Of a stretch of 64,000 bases of DNA, positions 24,256-35,640 are shown in pieces. Position 1 is the first letter of the stretch. Each line of letters opens with the position of its first letter. A model generated the notes under the pieces. It made no database searches. It was given only the letters and a program-made list of their open reading frames with translations, and had not been told where the DNA came from. The translations under genes were made by a program, and so were the position numbers. Origin of the DNA: Capsicum annuum (lineage: Eukaryota; Streptophyta; Magnoliopsida; Solanales; Solanaceae); the NCBI RefSeq assembly GCF_002878395.1, contig NC_061118.1, positions 85,127,526 through 85,191,525 on the forward strand, written 5' to 3'.

Positions 24256-25452
24256 ATATGGGTAGGCTTGGTTAAAGATTTTTATGCTAATCTTTCAAAA
24301 AAACACCAAAATTTTGCCCATTGATCCTTTCAAATACCTAATGGGTGTGCTCAACAATTTGCAACCACTACCTCAATCAAGGTATCCCTATTTCTAGCAC
24401 GACACCCATGGCATAGTTAACTTCACATTCTCCCTTAAGTCTAATATAGTGAAAAATTAGCAAACTACTCATATAATTGTCTATCATTGATTTGGTCCCT
24501 ATATCCCTCTTTTGAGGATTATATGGACTTATGAAGTTCACCCAAAACCCTTCTTTCAAACATGGCATTAAACTTTCTAGAGAATGGAGCTTTTACTTAA
24601 CAAACCCATGTGGTTATTTGGAACATTCACCCATCAAATACCAACCAAAATAGCATAGCAATAATAGAACCCATAAACATGAACTACCAAATAGATGCTA
24701 ATAATAACAACCTACCCATTCTTTAACCCCTATTCACACGTAAACCCAAGAGGACGATTTAGCTAAACATAAGATAAATAAGAATAGATATACCAACAAT
24801 CTACATTGAATCAAAGTAGCAGAAGATCTAAGTGAATGTTACTTCAAACTTGACTATCCCACAATATCAACAATGTAAGTGAGCCAATCTTCCACTTAGA
24901 AAGTCTCTAATGTATTCTTCGCCTAAACTTTGCACAGTATTTTCTTCTCCAAAAATGGACGCTACAAAGTCTCAAGATAAAATCTAGAAAATTGGGGAAG
25001 AAAGAATGTGATGGAATGAATGATACATAGAATTAGGGTTTGAGTCTATTTGTTCAAATTAGGATCAGCACGTGAATTACAGTTTTACCTTTGGGCTGAA
25101 TATTTCTGCCAAGCCGCAATCATTCAGGTTAGGTTGAGAACGCGACTACGTGACCATAATTAACTTCTGTGAATTGCGGTTGATTGACCATAGTGACTGA
25201 AAATGACCGCGACCAAAAGGCCGTGAGTGTGGTAACTGAGGCTCTTCCACTCCAGGTCTTCAGCTACAATTTTTCTGCTTCTTTTTTATTATTTCAAACT
25301 CCACTCTTTATCTCTTTATTTTTTTCAACTCTTATACCTGCAAAGAGTGGATATTAGTGCATTTAATCACTATTATAACTCATTTACTCATTAAAAAAAG
25401 GTAATGTGCACTAATAATGAGTGTGAATGAGTTATAAAATCACCATTCTTCA
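24256..25452 (-). repeat. Element F 5' LTR, truncated
   Basis: Aligns with 18686-19862 from GGTAGGCTTGGTT onward and ends TTCTTCA before the GATAC duplication. About 350 bp of LTR next to the expected primer site are missing. Confidence 0.85.
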
Positions 25453-26817
25453 GATACCAATTATGTTAATCAGTTACAACTTATATGGTTGAGTGGTATG
25501 ATACACAGTGCATGAAACTTGTTCACTAGTTAACTTACGACTCCTCCTAAACTGTCGTACCAACTCAGTATGACATAGATTAGAAAAATTGAATATAATT
25601 TAATTTCTCCTAGGTTAGTACGACTTACATTGTATGAGTGGTATAGTTTGGATACAACTTGTATAGGTGTGTCGTATCCATTCTAGAACCTTAAAATTGT
25701 TAGATTTCCAAATTGTCTATGCGTACAAGTCCTATTACGACCCCATATCAGTTGGTAGAGTCATAAGAGGTCTCGTATCAACTATAATATAGAAGTCCAA
25801 CTTTAAAGGTTAACTCCAAAGAAATTACCCAAACTACCCATGAAAATTTACAGCATTATCAATAAATATATGACAAAATACTACACAAAATAACTACCCA
25901 AAACCTATTTCCACCCCAATTTTCATTTTCCACCAAAACCACCGAAATTAGGGTATCAAAAATTCATCAACAGTGTACATTCTACTCAAACCAAGTTCAT
26001 ATTGTCTCATATTCGTCATTTCACCTTAAAAAATAATGAGATTAAGTTCACAAACATACTTGGTAGTGTGTGAGATTAAGTTGAAGAACAAATTTCTTGA
26101 TTTCACTTTTCTTCCGAAATTCGTTCTTAACTCAAGCAATATGAGAATTTGGAACTTGTTGGTAGTTAATTTAAGTTGTGTGCTAGTTATTTTGTGTTGA
26201 AGGCTTGATATTTGGGAAAAAAATAGTATTAGGTACAATTTGTGAGTATCGGGTTCCTATCTGGCACCCTAATTATATTTAAATTCAATATTTGGGTCAA
26301 GTTGACCCGTAATCTGACATTGTAAGCATGGGAACGAGTTATGGATACAACTCGTACCCAAGCTTAAGGGTCATTTCTTTGACCTATATAGACTGGGAAC
26401 CTTACCTGGGTTCTAGAGTGGATATAACTCAAGGTGACGAGTCATACCTTGAGGATACGACTTGTTCTGTGAATCGTATCCATTCCAGAAACTTTTGCCT
26501 AATTTTGATTTTTCTACCATGTCAATGTTACTCCGACTAATAAGTCGTAATACATAAATAGGACTTGTAAGGAGATTGTATGAAAAAAAATCAAGTTCTC
26601 CAGATATTTTCCGTATTCCTTAGTCCTGCTCATTGAACAAACATATTACACTATGAATGAATAAGTACAAAAACATGGATTGTCTCCCACACAACGCTTG
26701 ATTTAATGTCATAGAAGGATGTGGCTAATTTGGTACTTAGATTTCCCTAACTATACTCATGGGTTGCCTCCCATGAATAGCTTGATTTAACATCACGGCA
26801 CGGTGTAATTGCCTTTG
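25453..26817 (-). other. Element C spacer between integrase and env-position ORF
   Basis: Resumes C after F. No gene can be supported. Two stretches rich in TACGACTCGT-like words (25540-25800 and 26325-26575) match the style of C's LTR tract, including GTCGTATCCATTCTAGAA here against TTGTATCCGTTCTAGCG in the LTR. Two GCCTCCCA/GTCTCCCAC repeats with AGCTTGATTTAACATCACGG-type continuation lie at 26668-26730 and 26758-26815. These are the Athila marker block, here in tandem. Confidence 0.6.
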
Positions 26818-27990
26818 TTACACATCATCGCAAAAGTCAATTTCTAAAACTTCATTCACATCTTTGATATTTCCAACATAATTTTTGACTCTTTGCCTAT
26901 TTACCTTGAATGGGGATTCACCATTCTTCTGCAATTCTAAAGCACCATAGGGATAAACTTTTATAACCTTATATGGACTGCTCCACTTTGACCTTAACTT
27001 ACTTGGAAACAAATGAAGTTTGGAATTATAGTGCAGCACCTTATCAATCTTGTAAAATACTCTTATCTCGATCTTGTTATCCTGATGCAGCTTTATATTT
27101 TCTTTGTAAGGTGCTGAGATTTCTTATGCCCATAGTAAAAATTTATCAAACGCATTAATCTTAGTCAACCTTAACTTGGCTGTATCCTGCCACTCTTGAT
27201 TCAGCTTCTTCAATGCTTATAGTGCCTTATGCTTAAACTCAATTGTCAAGTGTCAAGCCTTTCCATACAATAACTGATAAGGTGAAGCACCAATGAAGGT
27301 TTTATAAGCTCTACGATATTCCCACAATGCATCATCTAACATTATTTCCCAATCAATCTTATTTGCATAAATAGTCTTTGCTAAGATGGACTTAATTTCT
27401 CTATTAGACACCTCAACTTTTGTACTAGCCTACGGATAATAAGGTTTCACCACTTTGTGTTTTACTCCATAGTTTTTAAGAAGACTCTTGAATTGATAAT
27501 TGCAAAATTGTGACCTTTTATCACTAATAATAGGTCGTGGCATGCCAAATTAAGAAAAGATGTTCTTTCTCAAGAATGAAATGACACTTCGTGCTTCATT
27601 ATTAGGAAGTGTAATTTCTTCCATCCACTTAGAAACATAGTCTGTTGCCTCAAGTATATACTTCATGCCAAACGAACTCATAAAAAGTCCCATGAAATCT
27701 ATGCCCCATACATCAAATAATTCCAATTGCAAAATATGAGTCATAAGACTTTCATGCCTTATAGAAATAGTACCTTGTCGTTTGCATTGGTCACAGGCAG
27801 AAGTATAAGCATATTCATCTTTGTAAATTATCAGCCAATAATAGTGACATTGTAGAACTTTATGAGCTTTGCAGGCCCCTCCATGATGAACCCCAACTGG
27901 AGAGGAATGAGAAGCTTTGAGCATGCTCATCATCTCCATTTTAGGTATACATCTATGAATGATCCCATCAGCACAAATCCTGAATAAATA
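26818..27990 (-). pseudogene. Element C integrase
   Basis: 27550-27939 on the minus strand is open and reads through the zinc-binding domain (HHGGACKAHKVLQCHYYW, then CDQCKRQG) into the core with FDVWGIDFMGLF, which carries the first catalytic Asp, and ATDYVSKWMEEI. 26818-27039 is the C-terminal domain (LFPSKLRSKWSSPYKV ... FKVNRQRVKNY). The stretch between contains stops near 27430 and 27550. This is the clearest Athila-type integrase in the window. Confidence 0.82.
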
Positions 27991-28600
27991 AGGTGTATTC
28001 CAAAATAATTACTTACCTCATGAGTGAATTTCTTTCTTTGCTGATAGGAAAGATCTTATGAAACTAGATCAATGGCTAACAAATTTGCATACTCTACAAA
28101 CAATGGAATTAGATCTTGGGAAACTACTAATATCAGCTCATTTGGAAAACTATCATCGATCTACAACCCAATTGTAAGTTTCTACATAGCTTACTCCAAC
28201 AATCTAGGTAAGTGATTTGCAACTTGATTTTCTGTGTTGTTTCTGACCTTTACCTTATTGTCAAATTCTTGCAACAAAATCACAGACCTAATAAAGCCGA
28301 GGCTTTGCATCATTATTAGCCATTAGATACCTTAATGCTACATGATTAATGTGCACAATCACCTTTGTCCTAATTAAGTAATATCTAAATTTTTTAAAGG
28401 CAAAAATCACAGCCAATAACTCTTGTTCCATCACGGTATAGTTCTTTTGAGAAGGATTTAGTGCCTTACTAGCATAGTAGATAGGATAAAGGATCTTTTA
28501 TTTCTGCTGGCCTAGTACAACCCCTAAGTTCAATCCATTAGTATCACACGTAATCTCAAAGGGTAAAGACCAATCAAGAGACACAATGATTAGAGCAGTT
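27991..28600 (-). pseudogene. Element C RNase H remnant
   Basis: Lies between RT and integrase on the minus strand. Text of the RNase H-like domain (an ALNPSQKNYTVMEQELLAV-like order of residues, about 28400-28460) is legible, but no long open frame remains. Assignment depends mainly on position and order. Confidence 0.6.
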
Positions 28601-29489
28601 AGCAACTTCTCTTTTAGCCTTATTACATGCATCATCAAAATTAAATTTTACCTCCTTCTTAAGACACTTGCAAAGAGGATTGGCAATCTTTGTGAAATCC
28701 TTGACAAATAGCTATAAAACCCTGCATGCCCTAAGAAACTTTGAATTACATTCACAGAAATTGGGTATGGTAATTTCTCAAATAGCTCAATCTTTTCTCG
28801 ATAAACCTCAATGCCCCTTTTTGAAATCTTGTGCCCAAGTACATTTCCTTCTTTCACCATAAAATGGTACATCTACAAATTTAGTACCAAGTTGCATTCT
28901 TCACACATTTTTAATGAATTTTCCAAGTTCTTTACGCAATCATTAGAAGAATCACCAACAATCACAAAATCATACCTGAAAACTTTGATGTTGTTTTTGA
29001 CCATATTAGATAAAATTATCATCATACATCTCTGAAATACATCTAGAGCATTATATAGACCAAATGGCATATGTTTGAATGGAAAAGTCCCATAAGGACA
29101 TGTAAAATTCATCTTCTACTGGTCCTCAGGTGCAATAGAGATATAATTATAGCCTGAGTACCCATAAAAAATAGTACCATCCATTGACTGCTAATCTATC
29201 TTACATCTGATCCATGAAGGGCATTAAAAAATGATCCTTCTGAGTCCGTGCATTCAATTTTCTATTATCCTTGCACACTCTCCATTAATTAACTAGCCTC
29301 ATAGGTACTAGCTCAATATTTTCACTAGGCACAACAATAATTTTTCCTATCTTTGGGATGCATTGTATCGGACTGACCCACTTGTTATCAGCTATAGCAT
29401 ACACTACACCAACATACAACTACTTGGTTCTTTCATTCTTCACTACCTCCTGCATAGAAGGACTGAGTCAAAGTTGATGTTCAATAGAT
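28601..29489 (-). pseudogene. Element C reverse transcriptase
   Basis: 28873-29112 reads MNFTCPYGTFPFKHMPFGLY then FQRCMMIILSNMV. 28648-28872 reads VLGHKISKRGIEVYREKIE and SFLGHAGFYSYLSR, the thumb/connection part. At about 28955-28985 the catalytic pair region is FRYDFVIVGD: the first Asp of the normal DD pair is Tyr, so polymerase activity would be lost. Upstream blocks at about 29190-29470 (WVSPIQCIPK, WRVCKDNRKLN) are broken by stops. The CACTA element entered at the upstream edge of this gene. Confidence 0.8.
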
Positions 29490-29492
29490 GGA

Positions 29493-29860
29493 CATTATTA
29501 AAAAATGCCAAAAAGTGACAACCAACGTCGCTTTTTTGGATAAAACCGATGGAAATCCATCGCTTTTTTTGTGTCAAAAAAAGGGCGTTGTTTTTTGAAA
29601 ACGACGTCCTGAGTCACTTTTATTATGATGGACAACTTCACTTTTAGGAAAAAAAATTTAGGTATTCTTAGAAAAAGCAATATTGGTCGTCGCTTTTTGT
29701 TCTTCATAATGAATAAAAAGCAACATTGGTCATCGCTTTTTCTTCTCCATATTAAATTTAAAAAGTGACGTTGGTCATCACTTTTTGTTCTTCATAGTGA
29801 ATTAAAAAGTGACGATCATCGTCACTTTTCTACATTTTTTTTGATGCAAAAATCTGCATT
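29493..29860. repeat. CACTA left subterminal repeat array
   Basis: Repeated imperfect palindromes of the type AAAAAGTGACGTTGGTCATCACTTTTT, separated by TTCTTCATA-type linkers. Such arrays are the usual binding sites of CACTA transposition proteins. Confidence 0.8.
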
Positions 29861-30103
29861 TTCTATATCCCACCTACGAAATAAAAATGCAATTCAATAT
29901 ATACATCCTCATGCAACACACATTATTACAATACTTATACAACACACTACATCAACAAATCATTTAAGCAATTCAAATCAATAACACTTAAAGAATGAAT
30001 CCAACAACATTCAAAATACTTAAACACTCCTAAAGATTTTTCACTAATTAAAAGAAAAGTTCAAAAATATCTAAAAATTATCTAAAAGTCAAGTCTAATA
30101 ACA

Positions 30104-30719
30104 CTAAGGAGTAGCCCCAACAAACTCTTCATCACTCTCGGTTTCCTCTTTGCCACTTGAATCAGGAGAAACGACCTGTGTCAAGGCACATCTAAGATGT
30201 GTAATCTGATGTGGCATAGCAGTATGTCTCTCAAAAATTATAGAAATAGCCTGATCGTACTTTGCCAATCAACAAAATATTGTCTAAAAATCAATTGACT
30301 AGTATTATATGATACATATATATATATATATTAAAGTTAACTAAATAACAATTAAATCTAATATACCTTAAACTCTTGAAATATGACTTGTTTAGATACT
30401 ATTGAAATGACCCACCACTCGTGCCAATGATATGATAAAAGTCTCATAACGCTCTCCCTTACAGACTCATTAACTTCTTTTGATGTGGGATACCACCTAT
30501 AAATAACATAATAAGTATGTAAGATTGAATATTTTATTAATGAAAGAATAAACCTATCAATTGAAAATAAACTTACGAAGGTCCATCATGATTGATGAAC
30601 ACTCAACCAAGAATGTTCGTATCTCCAGGAACTAGACCAATCAAATCTACATCAATATCTTCTTCTACTAGAGGAGGTGGAGGAAAAGGTAGAGGTGGAG
30701 CTAGTGGTGACTTGATCAC
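30104..30719 (-). pseudogene. CACTA internal gene fragment, three exons
   Basis: On the minus strand three exons can be proposed: about 30719-30577, 30496-30367 and 30283-30104. Splice signals are GTAAGT after the first exon, ATAG before and GTATAT after the second, and TTTAG before the third. Reading phase is kept from exon 1 to 2 (NHDGPS joined to WYPTSKEVNESVRESV), and exon 2 is fully open. Exon 1 is Pro-rich and acidic (PLPFPPPPLVEEDIDVD) with one stop. Exon 3 has a stop near its start, then ends SPDSSGKEETESDEEF and a stop at 30106. It may be the C-terminal end of a CACTA accessory protein; I do not recognise the family with certainty. Confidence 0.5.
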
Positions 30720-30723
30720 TTTA

Positions 30724-31535
30724 AAGTCACTAGTACACATTTCAAAACACTACACTTAACCATTTTTAAGTCATGAATTCACATTTCAAGTTACAACGCA
30801 AACCATTTTCAAGTCATGAATTGACATTTCAAGTGACAACACTAAATCAATTTCAAGACATGAATTCACATTTTCAAATGATTACAATTTATAAATTTCA
30901 AAACACAATTTCATCTTTCAAGTTACTACACTAATCCATTTTCAAGTAACTAATTCACCTCTCAAGTGCCTACACTTGATTAATTTGAAGTCACTAGTAC
31001 ACATTTCAAAACACTACACTTAACCATTTTCAACTCTCTAGTTTACTTCTCAAGTAACTAAACCATTTTCAATTTATGAATTCACATTTCAAGTGACAAC
31101 ACTAAATCAATTTCAAGTCATGAATTCACACTTTCAATTGATTACACTTTACTAATTTTAAAAGACAAGTTCACCTTTCAAATAACTACACTAAACCATT
31201 TTCTAGTCGCTAATCCACTTCTCAAGTGACTATACTTGATTACTTTGAAGTCACTAGTACACATTTTAAAATACTACACTTGACCATTATTAACTCTCTA
31301 TTTCACATTTCATGTGACTAAACTTATTATTTTTAAGTCATGAATTCACATTTCAAGTTTCAACACTAAACCAATTTCAAGTCATGAATTCACATTTTCA
31401 AGTGATTACTCATAACTAATTTCAAAACATAAGTTCATCTTTCAAGTAACTACACTAAATCATTTTCAAATCGCTAATCCACTTCTCAACTGACTACACT
31501 AAACCATTTTTAAGTGGCTAATTCACTTCTCTTTA
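30724..31535. repeat. Higher-order minisatellite: 43-45 bp monomers in ~262 bp hexamers
   Basis: Monomers of 39-45 bp follow a pattern AAGTCATGAATTCACATTTC ... CACTAAACCATTTTC. Six different monomers make one unit, and the unit start AAGTCACTAGTACACATTTC recurs at 30724, 30988 and 31248, giving periods of 264 and 260 bp. A partial further monomer ends near 31535. The array lies in the CACTA interior next to exon 1 of the gene fragment, on its upstream side. Confidence 0.85.
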
Positions 31536-33195
31536 AAACCTGACATAAACCTTTATTATGATCAAGCAATGTTAGGCAAGTAATGCTTTTCGCTAAAAAA
31601 GAAGGTGCCAATTCTTTTAGAATAACTGAACTGGTGTAAGCTCGATTAGCACAACAACAAGGACCCACACCAATCGGAGACCATGATAAAATATGACAAG
31701 TTTCTATAGTGTTCCATAAATATGCTTACTATGGATGAAAATCCGGTGCACAATAATGTCAATGAGGATATCATTTTGATTTTAATGTGGTTTTAACATA
31801 AAACAGTAGTTGCTACTAGCCTAAAGTATCAGTATATTAGTTTCTCCATTGACCTAAATTAAAATGAACTAAGTAATCGAAGAAAATATACCTTGAGCTG
31901 ATGTTGTTTAACAGATAAAAATTGAATAGAAAAAATATCTTACCTTGCAATCAAGGGAAGTATGCTTCTCCAAGGCAGAGGCATGTGCCTTGTAAATTGA
32001 AATATTTTTTAACATCACATCCTTTTTTCCATCCCTTCTTTTTGCGGAAATCCACCAACCATAACAACAACATTGATGCCTTTACAAGCTTCAACAACAT
32101 CCGTGGTAACAACAACACCTTTCAAACAATAACATTCGACAAATTTAATAAAGTATGATAGAAAATTTAGTGGCAGGATAATTTTTTTCTTACTCTATTC
32201 TACCTTTAAGAAAAGGTAAAGTTGCATCAATCAATTCTATTTTAGAGATCGGTGAGATGGAGTGGTGATGGAGGTCTACAATGGTCTTGTTTTAGATAGA
32301 AGGTAAAGAAGGTGGGGTTTGTAGAGATAGAGACTGGAGAGGCGGCGAAAGATTTTTTGAGAAATAAGGGATTAGAGTTTTGTTTTATTTAAAAGGAAAA
32401 AAGTGGGTGCTTTGGATCTCTACTACTGGATCATTTTGATAAACGGCTGAGATAAAGCATGATTAAAAAAGGTTAAAATTGAAATTGAATTTATGGTAAA
32501 TTAAGGTCAATTTTGGTAGTAATTGACACCAATTGAGTATAAAATTGCCTAAAGATTGAACAGCTAAGAAAAATTGAATGGAATTGACTGTTATTTTAAC
32601 AACAATAATAGTGGTAGATAATGCATTTAAAAATTGTGAGTGTGCGTATTTGCAAAAATAATGTAATTAGTTTCTACTATTTTTTTTATGCATATTTTCT
32701 TATTGGTTAAACCAAAAATCAAACCGTTTCCGACTAAAAACCGATAAACCAAAAATCGATAAAAAACACCTTATTGATTTGATTATTTGTTTAAATTATT
32801 TAAAAATTGATAATCGATAAACCAAACCAATAATATATAATATCAAACCAAACTGACCGCTGCACACCCCTAATTTTAAGAAAAAATATAGTGAAAATTG
32901 ATTTTAATATTGACCGTTGATAAAATATGATAAAAGTTGAGATAAAAATTGAGGAGATGAGTTAAATTAGGAATAAAACTTGGGTTAAAAAAGATTGAAT
33001 TGGAGATTTCGATTACTTTAATACAACTTAATAATATGATGAGTTATCGATTAATTAGCTTCATTATTAAAACTTCAATAGTGTATTATTACCTTGATTA
33101 TTTGATGTTAACGTATTATTCAAAATATTTGAATATATAGATTCAGGTAGCTAGCTTTTAACTACTATGTACATCACTATATAAGAGATATGCAA
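31536..33195. other. CACTA interior, unassigned
   Basis: No gene is supported. A minus-strand stretch at about 31939-32030 ends in a GTAAGAT donor-like site and could be another exon of the fragment, and 32220-32340 is pyrimidine-rich on the minus strand like a leader; both are weak. The rest is AT-rich sequence without a recognisable motif. Confidence 0.4.
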
Positions 33196-33240
33196 TTATA
33201 CATATATATATATATACATATACATATATATATATATATT
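33196..33240. repeat. (AT)n / (ATAC) microsatellite
   Basis: Runs of CATATATATATAT and TACATATACATAT. A shorter one is at 30314-30332. Simple-sequence DNA with no further meaning visible. Confidence 0.9.
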
Positions 33241-33699
33241 TGATTGATTATCAACTTTTAATATGTACTATAAACATCACATACACGAGTATATGACCTC
33301 GTAATACAACACATTTTATTTCTACTCGTATGAATTATCATTTAATTTATCTCACATTATTATATTATAACTTCAATAATATATTATTACCTTGATTAAT
33401 CGATCGTATGATATCAATGTTTCAATATATATAGTTGATTGACTATAAATGTCACAATATGTACTAGATACATCACATACACATATATATTACCTCGTAA
33501 TACAAATGATTTCATATATACAATGATAAATTATTGTTTAATTTAACTTCAACAGTATAGTATTTTCTTGATCAATCAATCGTATGATATCAATGTATTC
33601 AATAAATAATTGAACATATTTAATTTTTTAACCATGAAAATTATTTATTTCATAGTAAATTGAAAATATCAAATATCGACATACAATGTCGTTTACATA

Positions 33700-34637
33700 A
33701 ATTTATTTTCTATTCAATTTGAATAAAAGCGGCATTGTCCGTCGCTTTTTATACAAATATGAAAAAATTAAAAGTAATTGAAAATTGTGATGGATAATGT
33801 CTCTTTTTTATAATTAATATTGTAAAAATAAAAAATTATAGCAACGTTGTCCGTTGATTTTAATAAAAATAAATAAAAATAAAAATTAAATTTAAAAAGC
33901 AACGGACAACATCGCTTGTCAAAAAATTAATTTTTATATAGTTTTAACAAAAGCGACATTGGCCGTCGCTTTTTGTCAAAAATAAAGAAAAATTAAAAAT
34001 AATTACAAATTGCGACGGACGGCAATGCTTTTCTAGAATTAATATTTTAAAAAATAAAAATTGTATCGACATTTTCCGTTGCTTTTAATAAAAATTAACA
34101 AAATAAAAATTAAATTAAAAAGGTGACGGACAACGTCACTTTTAAAAAAAAATTATTTAGTTTTAACAAAGCAATGTTGTTCGTCTCTTTTTGTAAAAAA
34201 ATAAAGAAGAATTAAAAATAATTACAAATTGCTACAGATAACGTCGTTTTTCTAGTATTAATATTTTAAAAAATAAAAATTATAGCGACGTTGTCCGTCT
34301 CTTTTAATAAAAATAAAAAAAATAAAAATCAAATTTAGAAATCAACGGACTACGTCACTTTTCAAAAAAAATATTATTATTATTTTTAAATAAATTGCGA
34401 CTCTATCCGTCACATTTAGTAAACAAATTTATAAATTATTTTTTAATTAGTTGGCATAATAATCTGCGGAAAAAAGCTACGTATATTAAGACGTCGGCCA
34501 TCGATTTTAATAAAAAAAATTAAAATTAAAATTAAACTACAAAAGTGACAGACTGTTTTGCTTTTCTCATCGCTTTTTAAAGTGACACAGTTCGTCACTT
34601 TTTTTTTGCGTGTCTTTTTGGCATTTTTTTAGTAGTG
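33700..34637. repeat. CACTA right subterminal repeat array
   Basis: More than ten copies of AAAAGCGACNNNGTCCGTCGCTTTT-like palindromes in both orientations, often joined by AAAATAAAAATTA linkers. It mirrors the left array and ends in the terminal inverted repeat. Confidence 0.8.
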
Positions 34638-34640
34638 GGA

Positions 34641-35640
34641 ACACAATTCGGTTCGAGCTGTATTTTGTGATTACACAAACCAGGTGAATACCCACAATAT
34701 CTGTAATGGACCATCCAATGGCCCTCTTGAATATCTGCAATATTGATAATAATGCTTCTACGTCTGACTATCTCAGATTAGCTGTAGTAATAACCAAGAA
34801 AGTATTGTTGGCCCCCAAAAATGCGGATTGCAAGTGAGATGGTAGGGCCTTCAACTCTAATACAGGTGGCTCCTCAATGAAGGGACGGACAGCTGGAGTA
34901 GTTTTATTTTTCAATTCCAAATAAAGCTTCTTTGGTGCATAATCATAAGAACCATTCTAATGTAGTGCACTTACTATCTCCCCATACTCCTCAGTAGTAT
35001 CATAATCAAAGTTCATAATTGCGGTTGCAAGTGCTTCAACAACTTCTCTCTCTTCAATCGGAACAACCACCTCAGAACCATCATCCCAAAGAGTAACTAC
35101 ATAAATATCATGCAATGAACACGTCCTCATCATACACATCAATCACAGTTATCACTCTTAACTCATTAGGCTGCCTCATGGATTTGCTTACATTGAATAT
35201 CACCTTCTCATCATTCATTATCAGCATCAGATGCCCTAGACCTAAACTAATCAGTGTCCTACCTGTAACGAACAATGATCTTCCCAGAATAATTGGTACT
35301 TGGATGTCTACTTCACAATCTAAGATCACAAAATCAGCAGGAAAGATGAAAAAAGCCACCTTTACTAATACATCTTATAAAATATCCACTGGCTTTTTCA
35401 CCATCCTGTGTGTCATCACCAGTCTCGTGGTGGTAGGTATTAGATCTTTCAAACCCAACTATTTAACTACTACAAATGGCATTAGGCTGATACTAGCACC
35501 CAATTCACATAAAGCATGAACAAAGTTGAAAAATCCAATAGTGCAAGGTACAGTGAAAGCACCAAGATCCTTCTTCTTCTTCACAAAGGATATAGTAGCT
35601 ATAGCACTACAAATATGAACATTATCAACTAGCTCAAATT
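34641..35640 (-). pseudogene. Element C aspartic protease and linker to RT
   Basis: 35108-35359 is open on the minus strand: FFIFPADFVILDCEVDIQVP, then ILGRSLFVTGRTLISL, the second half of an Athila-type protease. The active-site region at about 35475-35517 reads ALCELGASISLMP; the usual catalytic Asp is Glu, which should abolish cleavage. The linker (34660-35107) has DYDTTEEYGEIV and PKKLYLELKNKTTP. It is cut at its downstream edge by the CACTA element, and RT resumes at 29489. Confidence 0.75.

Larger units (their letters stand above)
18338..25452 (-). mobile_element. Element F: Athila-like retrotransposon lacking gag-pol, keeping the env-position ORF
   Basis: Bounded by GATAC at 18333-18337 and GATAC at 25453-25457, an exact target duplication. 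The left LTR is complete (18338-19862) and begins TGATAA and ends TTATCA. The right LTR copy begins only at about 24256 and lacks the part that would adjoin the primer site. The interior has a polypurine tract, a 1.9 kb untranslated region, one ORF (21736-23113), its leader and a short GGGAUGCCTCCC-type spacer block (DNA GGGATGCCTCCC), then jumps directly into the truncated LTR. So primer site, gag and pol were lost together in one deletion. It sits just upstream of C's own env-position ORF. Confidence 0.85.
29493..34637. mobile_element. CACTA (En/Spm-type) DNA transposon
   Basis: The right end, read inward, is CACTACTAAAAAAATGCCAAAAAG and the left end is CATTATTAAAAAATGCCAAAAAG: imperfect terminal inverted repeats of about 23 bp with the CACTA signature (left end mutated). 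GGA at 29490-29492 and GGA at 34638-34640 form the three-base target duplication typical of the superfamily. Subterminal arrays of short palindromic repeats fill both ends. The interior has spliced-looking exon remnants (30104-30719) and a minisatellite, but no transposase I can recognise, so it is probably non-autonomous. It interrupts C between protease and RT. Confidence 0.9.

Noticed and set aside
30724..31535. CRISPR-like array
   Set aside because: Repeats are contiguous and diverged with no unique spacers, in a plant genome; it is a minisatellite.
35115..35519. 134-codon plus-strand open frame
   Set aside because: It is the antisense of C's protease, which reads sensibly on the minus strand.
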